A DNA stretch of 64,000 nt from Baylisascaris procyonis (Eukaryota; Nematoda; Chromadorea; Rhabditida; Ascarididae). The DNA lies in contig JAZARR010000180.1 of assembly GCA_037389465.1 (NCBI GenBank), forward strand, positions 1 through 64,000. The letters are read 5' to 3'. Positions 38,701 through 50,640 of the stretch are shown one piece after another. Made by a program: the position numbers and the translations under genes. The notes below the pieces were generated by a model. It ran no database searches and had not been told where the DNA came from. It saw only the letters and a list, made by a program, of their open reading frames with translations. Position 1 is the stretch's first letter; the number at the start of each line of letters is the position of its first letter.

Positions 38701-41700
38701 GGAGGAGGGTTTGTCATCTGATGACAGCGTGCTGGGGCTGAGTGTGTCAACTGATGACAGTGTGCTGGGGAGGAGGGTATGTCATCTGATGACAGCGTGC
38801 TGGGGCTGAGTGTGTCAACTGATGACAGTGTGCTGGGGAGGGGGTATGTCATCTGATAACAGCGTGCTGGGGCTGAGTGTGTCAACTGATGACAGCGTGC
38901 TGGGGCTGAGTGTGTCTACTGATGACAGCGTGCTGGGGCTGAGTGTGTCAACTGATGACAGTGTGCTGGGGAGGGGTATGTCATCTGATAACAGTGTGCT
39001 GGGGCTAAGTGTGTCAACTGATGACAGTGTGCTGGGGAGGGGGTATATCATCTGATGACAGCGTGCTGGGGCTGAGTGTGTCAACTGATGACAGTGTGCT
39101 GGGGAGGGGGTATGTCATCTGATGACAGCGTGCTGGGGCTAAGTGTGTCAAGTGATGCAGTATGCTGGGGAGGGTATGTCATCTGATGACAACGTGCTGG
39201 GGCTGAGTGTGTCATCTGATAACAGCGTGCTGGGACTGAGTGTGTCTACTGATGACAGTGTGCTGGGGAGGAGGGTATGTCATCTGATGACAGCGTGCTG
39301 GGGCTGAGTGTGTCAACTGATGACAGTGTGCTGGGGAGGAGGGTATGTCATCTGATGACAGCGTGCTGGGGCTGAGTGTGTCAACTGATGACAGTGTGCT
39401 GGGGAGGAGGGTATGTCATCTGATGACAGCGTGCTGGGGCTGAGTGTGTCAACTGATGACAGTGTGCTGGGGAGGGGGTATGTCATCTGATGACAGCGTG
39501 CTGGGGCTGAGTGTGTCAACTGATGACAGTGTGCTGGGGGGAGGGTGTGTCATCTGATAACAGCGTGCTGGGGCTAAATGTGTCAACTGATGGCAGTGTG
39601 CTGGGGAGGGGTATGTCATCTGATGACAACGTGCTGGGGCTGAGTGTGTCAACTGAGACAGTGTGCTGGGGAGGGGGTATGTCATCTGATAACAGTGTGC
39701 TGGGGCTAAGTGTGTCAACTGATGACAGTGTGCTGGGGAGGGTATGTCATCTGATGACAGCGTGCTGGGGCTGTGTGTCAACTGATGACAGTGTGCTGGG
39801 GGGGGAGGGTGTGTCATCTGATAACAGCGTGCTCGTGCTAAATGTGTCAACTGATGGCAGTGTGCTGGGGAGGGGGTATGTCATCTGATGACAGCGTGCT
39901 GGGGCTGAGTGTGTCATCTGATAACAGCGTGCTGGGGCTGAGTGTGTCTACTGATGACAGTATGCTGGGGAGGGGGTATGTCATCTGATAACAGCGTGCT
40001 GGGGCTGAGTGTGTCAACTGATGACAGTGTGCTGGGGAGGGGGTATGTCATCTGATAACAGCGTGCTGGGGCTGAGTGTGTCAACTGATGACAGTGTGCT
40101 GGGGAGGGGTATGTCATCTGATGACAGCGTGCTGTTGTGCTGGGGGGGAGGGTGTGTCATCTGATAACAGCGTGCTGGGGCTAAATGTGTCAATTGATGG
40201 CAGTGTGCTGGGGAGGGGTATGTCATCTGATGACAACGTGCTGGGGCTGAGTGTGTCAACTGATGACAGTGTGCTGGGGGAGGGTGTGTCATCTGATAAC
40301 AGCGTGCTGGGGCTAAGTGTGTCAACTGATGACAATGTGCTGGGGAGGGGTATGTCATCTGATGACAGCGTGCTGGGGCTGAGTGTGTCACCTGATAACA
40401 GCGTGCTGGGGCTGAGTGTGTCAACTGATGACAGTATGCTGGGGAGGGGGTATGTCATCTGATAACAGCGTGCTGGGGCTGAGTGTGTCAACTGATGACA
40501 GTGTGCTGGGGAGGGGGTATGTCATCTGATAACAGCGTGCTGGGGCTGAGTGTGTCAACTGATGACAGTGTGCTGGGGAGGAGGGTATGTCATCTGATGA
40601 CAGCGTGCTGGGGCTGAGTGTGTCAACTGATGACAGTGTGCTGGGGAGGAGGTATGTCATCTGATGACAGCGTGCTGGGGCTGAGTGTGTCAACTGATGA
40701 CAGTGTGCTGGGGAGGAGGGTATGTCATCTGATGACAGCGTGCTGGGGCTGAGTGTGTCAACTGATGACAGTGTGCTGGGGGGGAGGGTGTGTCATCTGA
40801 TGACAGCGTGCTGGGGCTAAATGTGTCAACTGATGACAGTGTGCTGGGGAGGGGGTACGTCATCTGATGACAACGTGCTGGGGCTGAGTGTGTCAACTGA
40901 GACAGTGTGCTGGGGAGGGGGTATGTCATCTGATAACAGTGTGCTGGGGCTAAGTGTGTCAACTGATGACAGTGTGCTGGGGAGGGGTATGTCATCTGAT
41001 GACAGCGTGCTGGGTATGTCATCTGATGACAGTGTGCTGGGGAGGGAGTATGTCATCTGATGACAGCGTGCTGGGGCTAAGTGTGTCAACTGATGACAAT
41101 GTGCCGGGGAGGGGGTATGTCATCTGATGACAGCGTGCTGGTGTGCTGGGGGAGGGTGTGTCATCTGATAACAGCGTGCTGGGGCTAAATGTATCAACTG
41201 ATGACAGTGTGCTGGGGAGGAGGGTGTGTCATCTGATGACAGCGTGCTGGGGCTGTGTGTCAACTGATGACAGTGTGCTGGGGGGAGGGTGTGTCATCTG
41301 ATAACAGCGTGCTGGTGCTAAATGTGTCAACTGATGGCAGTGTGCTGGGGAGGGGGTATGTCATCTGATGGCAGTGTGCTGGGTATGTCATCTGATGACA
41401 GTGTGCTGGGGAGGGGGTATGTCATCTGATGACAACGTGCTGGGGCTGAGTGTGTCAACTGAGACAGTGTGCTGGGGAGGGGGGTATGTCATCTGATAAC
41501 AGTGTGCTGGGGCTAAGTGTGTCAACTGATGACAGTGTGCTGGGGAGGGGTATGTCATCTGATGACAGCGTGCTGGGGCTGAGTGTGTCAACTGATGACA
41601 GTGTGCTGGGGGGAGGATGTGTCATCTGATAACAGCGTGCTGGTGCTGAGTGTGTCAACTGATGACAGTGTGCTGGGGGGAGGGTGTGTCATCTGATAAC

Positions 41701-44700
41701 AGCGTGCTGGGGCTAAGTGTGTCAACTGATGACAATGTGCTGGGGAGGGGTATGTCATCTGATGACAGCGTGCTGGGTATGTCATCTGATGACAGTGTGC
41801 TGGGGAGGGAGTATGTCATCTGATGACAGCGTGCTGGGGCTAAGTGTGTCAACTGATGACAATGTGCCGGGGAGGGGTATGTCATCTGATGACAGCGTGC
41901 TGGTGTGCTGGGGAGGGTGTGTCATCTGATAACAGCGTGCTGGGGCTAAATGTATCAACTGATGACAGTGTGCTGGGGAGGAGGTGTGTCATCTGATGAC
42001 AGCGTGCTGGGGCTGTGTGTCAACTGATGACAGTGTGCTGGGGGGGGAGGTGTGTCATCTGATAACAGCGTGCTGGTGCTAAATGTGTAAACTGATGGCA
42101 GTGTGCTGGGGAGGGGGTATGTCATCTGATGGCAGTGTGCTGGGGCTGAGTGTGTCAACTGAGACAGTGTGCTGGGGAGGGGTATGTCATCTGATGACAG
42201 CGTGCTGGGGCTGTGTGTCAAGTGATGACAGTATGCTGGGGAGGGGGTATGTCATCTGATGACAGCGTGCTGGGGCTGAGTGTGTCAACTGATGACAGTG
42301 TGCTGGGGAGGAGGGTATGTCATCTGATGACAGCGTGCTGGGGCTGAGTGTGTCAACTGATGACAGTGTGCTGGGGAGGAGGGTGTGTCATCTGATAACA
42401 GCGTGCTAGTGCTGAGTGTGTCAACTGATGACAGTGTGCTGGGGGGGGAGGGTGTGTCATCTGATAACAGCGCGCTGGGGCTAAATGTATCAACTGATGG
42501 CAGTGTGCTGGGGAGGGCGGTATGTCATCTGATGACAACGTGCTGGGGCTGAGTGTGTCAACTGATGACAGTGTGCTGGGGGGGGGAGGGTGTGTCATCT
42601 GATAACAGCGTGCTGGGGCTAAATGTGTCAACTGATGGCAGTGTGCTGGGGAGGGGGTATGTCATCTGATGACAACGTGCTGGGGCTGAGTGTGTCAACT
42701 GAGACAGTGTGCTGGGGAGGGGGTATGTCATCTGATAACAGTGTGCTGGGGCTAAGTGTGTCTACTGATGACAGTGTGCTGGGAGGGGTATGTCATCTGA
42801 TGACAGCGTGCTGGGGCTGAGTGTGTCAACTGATGACAGTGTGCTGGGGGAGGGTGTGTCATCTGATAACAGCGTGCTGGTGCTGAGTGTGTCAACTGAT
42901 GACAGTATGCTGGGGAGGGGTATGTCATCTGATAACAGCGTGCTGGGGCTGAGTGTGTCAACTGATGACAGTGTGCTGGGGAGGGGTATGTCATCTGATG
43001 ACAGCGTGCTGGGGCTGAGTGTGTCAACTGATGACAGTGTGCTGGGGAGGGGGTATGTCATCTGATGACAGCGTGCTGGGGCTGAGTGTGTCAACTGATG
43101 ACAGTGTGCTGGGGAGGAGGGTGTGTCATCTGATAACAGCGTGCTGGTGCTGAGTGTGTCAACTGATGACAGTGTGCTGGGGGGGGGAGGGTGTGTCATC
43201 TGATAACAGCGTGCTGGGGCTAAATGTGTCAACTGATGGCAGTGTGATGGGGAGGGGGTATGTCATCTGATGACAACGTGCTGGGGCTGAGTGTGTCAAC
43301 TGATGACAGTGTGCTGGGGAGGAAGGTGTGTCATCTGATAACAGCGTGCTGGGGCTGAGTGTGTCAACTGATGACAGTGTGCTGGGGAGGGTGTGTCATC
43401 TGATAACAGCGTGCTGGGGCTAAGTGTGTCAACTGATGACAATGTGCTGGGGAGGGGTATGTCATCTGATGACAGCGTGCTGGGGCTGAGTGTGTCATCT
43501 GATAACAGCGTGCTGGGGCTGATTGTGTCAACTGATGACAGTATGCTGGGGAGGGGGTATGTCATCTGATAACAGCGTGCTGGGGCTGAGTGTGTCAACT
43601 GATGACAGTGTGCTGGGGAGGGGGTATGTCTTCTGATAACAGCGTGCTGGGGCTGAGTGTGTCAACTGATGACAGTGTGCTGGGGAGGGGGTATGTCATC
43701 TGATGACAGCGTGCTGGGGCTGAGTGTGTCAACTGATGACAGTGTGCTGGGGAGGAGGGTATGTCATCTGATGACAGCGTGCTGGGTTTGTCATCTGATG
43801 ACAGTGTGCTGGGGAGGGAGTATGTCATCTGATGACAGCGTGCTGGGGCTAAGTGTGTCAACTGATGACAATGTGCCGGGGAGGGGGTATGTCATCTGAT
43901 GACAGCGTGCTGGTGTGCTGGGGGAGGGTGTGTCATCTGATAACAGCTTGCTGGGGCTAAATGTATCAACTGATGACAGTGTGCTGGGGAGGAGGGTGTG
44001 TCATCTGATGACAGCGTGCTGGGGCTGTGTGTCAACTGATGACAGTGTGCTGGGGGAGGGAGGGTGTGTCATCTGATAACAGCGTGCTGGTGCTAAATGT
44101 GTCAACTGATGGCAGTGTGCTGGGGAGGGGTTATGTCATCTGATGACAGCGTGCTGGGGCTGAGTGTGTCAACTGAGACAGTGTGCTGGGGAGGGGTATG
44201 TCATCTGATGACAGCGTGCTGGGGCTAAGTGTGTCAAGTGATGACAGTATGCTGGGGAGGGTATGTCATCTGATGACAACGTGCTGGGGCTGGGTGTGTC
44301 ATCTGATAACAGCGTGCTGGGGCTGAGTGTGTCAACTGATGACAGTGTGCTGGGGAGGGGTATGTCATCTGATAACAGCGTGCTGGGGCTGAGTGTGTCA
44401 ACTGATGACAGTGTGCTGGGGGAGGGTGTGTCATCTGATAACAGCGTGCTGGTGCTGAGTGTGTCAACTGATGACAGTATGCTGGGGAGGGGGTATGTGA
44501 TCTGATAACAGCGTGCTGGGGCTGAGTTTGTCAACTGATGACAGTGTGCTGGGGAGGGGGTATGTCGTCTGATAACAGCGTGCTGGGGCTGAGTGTGTCA
44601 ACTGATGACAGTGTGCTGGGGAGGGGTTATGTCATCTGATAACAGCGTGCTGGGCTAAGTGTGTCAACTGATGACAGTGTGCTGGGAAGGGGGGTATGTC

Positions 44701-44868
44701 ATCTGATAACAGCGTGCTGGGGAGGGGTACGTCATCTGATAACAGCTTGTTGGTGCTGGGTGTGTCAACTGATGACAGTGTGCTGGGGAGGGGGTACGTC
44801 ATCTGATGATAGTGTGATTGGAGGGGGAGGTTCATCTGATATCGGTGTGCTGGGTGGTGGGTATATCA
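29755..44868. repeat. ~15-kb satellite of ~67-bp dimers (33 + 34-36 bp monomers)
   Basis: The first half-unit carries TGTCATCTGATGACAGCG then TGCTGGGG; the second carries TGTCAACTGATGACAGTG then TGCTGGGGAGGGG. At ~67 bp per dimer this is on the order of 220 dimers. Variants include GATAACAGC for GATGACAGC, CTAAG for CTGAG, and length changes in the G tract. Edges are degenerate (29755-29890 and 44790-44868). Open frames of up to ~225 codons occur on the minus strand because the unit lacks stops there. They shift frame from unit to unit with indels and overlap open frames on the other strand, so I do not call them genes. The array lies between exon candidates at 29522-29617 and 45177-45317. 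Confidence 0.97.
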
Positions 44869-45176
44869 CACACTCATTTATTCGGAAGGAGGGTTCATAC
44901 ATAGATCCGTATATATTTAAGGTTGTTTTAAGCCAAATTAGTAAACAAGTAATTTTCACATGCTTATTCAGTAGTATTTATTGTTTGGACCTAGCTGCGA
45001 CTTAAACTCAGTGGGCAGATTTAGTCGTTTAAGCTTGAGGATTTCTCGGTATTGCACTGGGATAGTTTCGTAGCTGCTTCTTAATTATTTATTCGAGTGT
45101 TAGATTCAAACTGATTGAAGAGATGACATACTATGCATCACATTCGTTTTAGTGGAATTGGCGCCGATTTATCCAG

Positions 45177-45317
45177 GAACATTTGCAATACGAAGATGGA
45201 AGTTCGTATGACTGCTCACGATGAAATCCACGCTATGAGTGAAAGATTAATATGTTGGAAGAAGGGCAGCGCAATTCGCAATCGATTCTTGGCCAAAACG
45301 AACAGCTGAATTCTAAA
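45177..45317 (+). pseudogene. Coiled-coil exon candidate after the satellite, frame-shifted
   Basis: Acceptor TTATCCAG, donor GTAAGT. It reads EHLQYE in one frame, MEVRMTAHDEIHAMSERL in a second, and NMLEEGQRNSQSILGQNEQL then NSK in a third, which runs into the donor. Charge pattern and spacing fit a continuous coiled coil broken by small indels. One missing A in TTAATATG would join the last two. Confidence 0.5.
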
Positions 45318-45640
45318 GTAAGTCTGCTTTTTGTAGTGGTGTATTGGGTTAATAAAACTGGTGTCTAATATATCCGTGCCAATGATAGGTAGTGAATACT
45401 AGTACATTCAGGAACCGATCTTGCTTTTTTGTACCCTTGAAACAAGGCGATGGGCACATAATCTAGACTGTGTTCATGCGGCGACCGGAGTTCATTTCCT
45501 CGAAGATCTTGTGATCTGGTCTTGGTGAAATATGGTCGACTGCAGGAACACTTACTCTGCACTTAGCGCTGTACAGCTCTCATGAATTGTGTTGAATGTT
45601 TCGGCTGAATGATGAGTGATTTCCAGGTAAATAAGTAAGT

Positions 45641-45736
45641 AAGCTCGAAGAAGAACGCAAGAAACTGTCGATGGGAAGGAAACGGTTACTGAAGTGCATG
45701 AAGGTAATGAGTATGGAGCTGCATGCTTACAGAGAG
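45641..45736 (+). CDS. Coiled-coil exon candidate, one clean frame
   Basis: Thirty-two codons: [20 protein letters not shown], then [12 protein letters not shown], up to donor GTTTGC. Basic/acidic alternation with leucines every 3-4 residues. The acceptor is a TAAG within a TAAG-repeat, so the 5' edge is uncertain by a few bases. Confidence 0.5.
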
Positions 45737-45775
45737 GTTTGCCATTTTCTTTTTGATATATGAATTATATCAATA

Positions 45776-45904
<129 letters not shown>

Positions 45905-46181
45905 CTGTGTGATCGAATGAGGAGATGGGAATGAATTTGGTTCTTTGCTAATATGGTTTTTAGACTTTTTATTGCAAGTTTTTGTTTTTAATACTTTCGA
46001 TGAAATTTTCTGTAGAAAAGGGGATAACTCTAATAAAGTAGTCATCCTGTGAAGAGTGGGTTATCTTCTGCCGACGGAAATAAGTTCACTTTATGAAACA
46101 TCTCAATATTGTTAGAGGGATAGGTTTTAACACGCCAGAAAAAGTAGTGCCCAGAAAATTGACCTTCCGTCCGTACTTCAG

Positions 46182-46347
46182 GAAGAGTCGGCAGGACGTT
46201 TCAAGGCGACCAGCACGTCGACTTTGATCAGCTCAGAAGCAGGGCGGCCGAGTCGTACTATTCTTCGACCGACAGGATCAACATTTGAGACGAGAAAGCA
46301 ACTACCGAAAGATGTCGACTAACGGAACTTCTCAGCAACACATGAAG
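46182..46347 (+). pseudogene. Exon candidate, Ser/Thr-rich linker with a late frame change
   Basis: Acceptor GTACTTCAG, donor GTATGG. It reads EESAGRFKATSTSTLISSEA, then GRPSRTILRPTGSTFETRKQ, and reaches TAA. The next frame carries RKMSTNGTSQQHMK in phase 0 to the donor. The stretch looks like a disordered linker between coiled coils. Confidence 0.45.
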
Positions 46348-46810
46348 GTATGGGAATGCTAAAGGAAACTTCTAAAATGTGGACGAAGTGCGCTATCGGT
46401 CGAGCATGATGCAGATTCAGTCTTCTATTACGATACGAGGTTGCGTTGAAATGGAGAGATGCAGAGTTAGCATTGGCCTTATTTACGATGTCGATATTTG
46501 TGTTTTTCGTCTGAATTGATTCGAAGCATTCATTCGTTGTAAAGCGAACATCGGTGTAATTAAATTTCTGAAAGCGGTTCCTTTAATTCACGTTATGCGT
46601 TCAGCATATCGTTTAGAAAATATTATTTTCCAATAATATTCGACTGAGCAGAGACCACTTGATAACGATTTTCTTTTTCGGACGCCGCGCATTCCTAAGT
46701 AAAGTTGAAAAATAACTTTCAAGTTTCTTTTCAATTTTTTGTTTTTTTTTTTGTTTTGTTTTGTTTTGCGTTTAAATTCTGATCGATTTTAATAACCGTT
46801 ATTTTTGCAG

Positions 46811-46993
46811 ACAATTGGACGGTTCTTAATTGAAGAAAATGATATTATTATTAAACGAAAGAATCAGCCGGCTGCAAATAACGGTTAGCTCCGTTTTATT
46901 CTCTAATTCTTTTTGCCCTGGAGAACGATAGCATCATAAGGAGCATTGTTGTTTTCAGACGCCAATGATGCCGGTTTTGAGGGTCTAAGTTAA
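46811..46993 (+). CDS. Two exons joined in phase, possible C-terminus
   Basis: Exon 46811-46883 (TTTTTGCAG ... GTTAGC) reads TIGRFLIEENDIIIKRKNQP then AANN, ending in phase 1. Exon 46959-46993 (GTTTTCAG) starts with the two bases needed and reads DANDAGFEGLS then TAA. The 75-base intron is by far the shortest here. If the stop is real, a transcript ends here and the exons further on belong to an alternative form or another gene. Confidence 0.45.
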
Positions 46994-47698
46994 CTCACCG
47001 AGCAGAAAAAATACCGTTGTTTTATGTTCGTATATGCTGTTGACATTGGGCGAAATGCTACCATATTTTGGCATAGTAACCATATTTCGTGTTGATATGG
47101 TTATGAATTTGCCGAAAAAGCTGTCTTGGCGGTCGTTAAGGTTTTTCGATTTCTCCCACTCTCTGTTCGAGAAATAGAGTTCGCATGACTTGATTGTCAT
47201 ATGAGCTCTGTTTTGTTTTATCGTCATGTTTGAAGTCAGTCTTACGGGAATGATGTGAATGTGGTCATGGTGAAGTGATTGCCATCATAGGGGTATTAGC
47301 TTGCCGTATTTGAAGGTATTTTGGGCGTTTTTCTTTGATTGTGGCTTATATGAGAGTGATAGCGAAAACGCTTTAGCATCTCTTGAATAGAGGCTAGATA
47401 ACGGCTTCAACTACTGCAACTGATCCATTTAGTGCTATCCGTCTAAGAGACGATAGGGAGCGGCATCTGTTTCATAGCTTGACTTGCATCTGTCCATCTG
47501 TCTTGCAGGTAACGAAACATGAGCTGAGATTCGGTCTGCACTGTTTTCCATTTTCTCTGAATCTCATCCATTTTTTTTAAATCTAAACCATAAAAGTGAT
47601 TTGCACTTCCTTACTTTATTTGAGTTGATATAATTTTATCACCTATTAGAAATACTTCGCTCACTCTCGAATTTTCAATAAATTTTGGCATTGTTCAG

Positions 47699-47842
47699 AA
47701 GGGATTGGGCGATTGTCAACGCACACTTCCGTTGATATCAAAAGGTGTGCAGCGGGATTGCGATGAAAATATTTGGACGGACGATAAAAATAATGAAACA
47801 ACTATTTCACGTTTGCTGATGGATAACATCCGATTGGAAAAG
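47699..47842 (+). CDS. Exon candidate, 48 clean codons, coiled-coil-like
   Basis: Acceptor TTGTTCAG, donor GTATCT, phase 0 at both ends. It reads KGLGDCQRTLPLISKGVQRD, then CDENIWTDDKNNETTISRLL and MDNIRLEK. This is the cleanest exon of the unknown gene. The ISRLLMDNIRLEK end looks like the start of a coiled coil. Confidence 0.55.
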
Positions 47843-48383
47843 GTATCTTTCTTTTAATCTTCAATTTTTTTATTATTTATTCATTTGTTTATTTCTTCCC
47901 TCCTCATCTCACCTTTTCAGAGATATTCATCCCTATTCATTGAGAGATTTGTTCTTATTCATGATAAATACATAGGCCTAATCGACGACAATGGATATAA
48001 GCGGGTTATGCTGTTTTGAAGAGAGTGCATAGCAAAGTATATGTAGAGTATATCGAGTGCTACCCGTGGTTGTTATGCAGGTATAAAATTGAGGTATCTT
48101 AGGAAAGATGAAAGAGTTAATAAGCGAGCATTTGAAAAGTAAATGTTTGCGGATGTTTTTTTTTGTTTCTCGGAAATGATTCGCTTGGCAACAAATTGAT
48201 TTAATTGTTGATCGGAAATTGTTTAATTGTTGTTTCAGTTTTTCTTTAAACCTAAGGTGATCGAATTTCGGAATATTTGATCTCACAAATGCTAGAGAAG
48301 ATTCTTTTTCAACACAGCTTTACTATCCTTGCTTCCTTTATGGGTGCAGAACTAACGTGGAGTTGGATTGATTGTCTATTTTA

Positions 48384-49363
48384 GATTAAACTACGCTTTT
48401 TAGGCTGTGTATTTCATCTCTCCTGAAAAAGTGCTCATTTTTGCTTCGGTATGAGGCACACAGATTGAAGTATTTATAGCAGTCCGGGATGACTGATGGA
48501 GTGCTATTGAAAAAGATGGACTTATTCATCTCCATATCCCTTTCGTTCCTTCCCTCTCTCTTCTACTTACTGAATTAAAGTGGTGGTTATGTTAGGACTG
48601 TGTTGAGGGAGTCGAAGGTTGTATCTCATGTTGTAGCATTAACACTATTTTAAGGCTCATGGCCAGGAGAGTGGAACGAAGAGGTCTGCGTCATTGCGAG
48701 CACATCTGTAACACCCTTCAAGAGAGTCTTCGCGCCGAGCTTGTCGCCAATGCGGCTATGAAAAACGGCGCAGTTTCATTGGTTGGTTAGTTTCTTCGCA
48801 TTAATCAGCAGATGAAAATGGCTTTATTACAAACTCTATTTCATGCCTTTTAGAAAAGCATTGCTGATAGAAGGATTTTAAATGTCATGTTAACCTTTTG
48901 GAAGGAGTACGAAGTTGAAGGGGATCTTAACCATTTTTGCGATAGGAAAGGGAAGTGGAAAATAGGCCGGAGATGACAGTCGAATATATGATTTTTGTGA
49001 GGCATTGATGATGAGCGAGGGTAGATGTGTGTTCTGCATTCATCACAAGCAGAAGCCGTGTATTGGTTTTCAAGTGCGTCGAAGATGGGTGACTGCTGTT
49101 GTCATTTGCTATTTTATCCTCCTATCATAGTAATTGGTATGTTAAAGCATCTCTATCGCACGAAATTTTTATTTTTTTTACATCTTTAACGGCAAAGTTT
49201 TTGTTTTCGAAGAAGCACAAAGAAGTGCGTTTCGTTTTACATTGGGGCTCCTTTTAATCGTTTGTGGCATATTGCACTGGTGTCCGCCGAAAATTATGAT
49301 ATACCATCCCATCCTATTTCCTCTTTCCTTCCATCGCAGATGAGCAACATTAAAGAGGCCATC
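48384..49363 (+). repeat. Dispersed ~1-kb repeat, copy 2
   Basis: Direct copy of 3544-4522. It lies between the exon candidates at 47699-47842 and 49450-49588, so it is probably in an intron of the coiled-coil gene. The flanks of the two copies differ immediately outside the shared segment, which gives sharp boundaries for defining the element. Confidence 0.85.
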
Positions 49364-49449
49364 TTTCGATTGCCTTCAAGTCAAGGTGTGAAGTGCATAA
49401 GCGGCATTTTCGGCAGTTTGAATTGTTTCTAAGACGAATTCCATTGCAG

Positions 49450-49588
49450 ATTAATCCAGAAGGATAAGAGCGCAAGGACGATCTTAGTGCGATAACGGTG
49501 GTATTTTCCGAGTATTTCAAGGCGGAGAAAAATATGTTTCGACAGAGCGCTTGAACGAACTCTCGAACATCAGGCGCAGTTCCTGCCT
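49450..49588 (+). pseudogene. Coiled-coil exon candidate with two frame changes
   Basis: Acceptor CATTGCAG. It reads LIQKDK, then (one base missing) ERKDDLSAITVVFSEYFKAE and KNMFRQ, then (shift again) RALERTLEHQAQFLP. Each frame closes soon after its coding-like part ends. The donor is not certain (GTTATG at 49589). Taken with its neighbours this is the strongest case for real coding sequence interrupted by indels. Confidence 0.45.
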
Positions 49589-49677
49589 GTTATGTTTGTT
49601 CATGATCTCATAATCTTACGTTACCAACGTTTTTTTGTTCTGCGCTTTTCAGTATAAAAATTTTTTATGGACGCAGT

Positions 49678-49830
49678 GTGTTTAATAACATTCTAACAAT
49701 GAACACTGCACGCTTTGCATATAGAGAGAAGAAATTCACCACTACATAGTACGTATAATTGATACAAGTGAAAGTGTTTCTTTATAGGAGGTAACATAGC
49801 ACAAAACAGGCAAATATTACACTTGCCTTC
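49678..49830 (+). repeat. Diverged dispersed repeat, copy B
   Basis: Ordered match to 17455-17650, shorter by loss of the internal GTCTAAT-type words. It follows directly after the coiled-coil exon candidate at 49450-49588. Confidence 0.6.
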
Positions 49831-50019
49831 ATCAGCAGCAGATTCGCTTATGTCTAAATTAAGCGGTAGTAATTGCAGAACAACTGCACCTTTTTTCGTT
49901 TCTTGAGTTCACATATACGTCTGTTCGATGGTGGATGAACCTAGCACATTTAGTGAGTGGACGCATCATTGTTGTAAAAGGTATGGTTTACATTTTTTAA
50001 ATGTAAAATATACTGTCAG

Positions 50020-50640
50020 AATTGATGCACCTTTCGGACAGATAACTAAAAAGTATACCCTACACGGCAAGTGAAAGTATACCCTTTCTGGCGGAAAAGT
50101 ACACTGTCCGAAAGGGTGGGCTTTTATGTGCTTCAAAAGACATGTTTTTTTTGCTGAAAAGGGTATGTCTTTTATCTGCCTAGAAGGGTGTATCTTTTAT
50201 GTGCCGGAAAGATACCTTTTTTCTGCCCGAAGGGGTATACCTTTTTTCTGCCGTAAGGGGTATGCCTTTTATCTGCCATAAAGGATATACCCTTTATCCA
50301 GAAAAGGTATACCCCTTATCTGCCAAAAAGGGTATACTTTTATCTGCGCGATAAAAGGGAATGCCTTATATCACCCAAAAGCGTAGATCTTTTATCCGCC
50401 AGAAAGGCATACCTTTTGTCTGCCAGAAAGCGTATAACTTTACTTGCCAGAAAGGGTATACTTTTATCTGCAGAAAGGTTATAGTTTTACTTGCCATAAA
50501 GGGTATACTTTTTAGTGCCTGAAGGGGTATACCTCTTATCTGCCAGATAGGGTATACCCTTTCTGGCAGAAAAAAGTATACCCTTTCCGGCATATAAAAC
50601 ATACAATCGAAGTTAATAAAAAGTAAAACTTTCCGGCAAA
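50020..50640. repeat. Degenerate minisatellite of ~25-bp units with GGTATACC palindrome, both orientations
   Basis: About two dozen degenerate units of the form AAAGGGTATACCTTTTATCTGCC are packed here. Units near 50060-50110 and 50540-50600 read as the reverse complement (TATACCCTTTCTGGC), so the array is flanked by inverted units. The core GGTATACC is self-complementary, which lets units pair with neighbours of either orientation. The same vocabulary appears in the composite elements at 51.2-52.6 and 60.5-61.8 kb. Confidence 0.85.

Noticed and set aside
29755..44868. CRISPR-like array
   Set aside because: No unique spacers between repeats; the unit is a contiguous tandem dimer and the context is eukaryotic.
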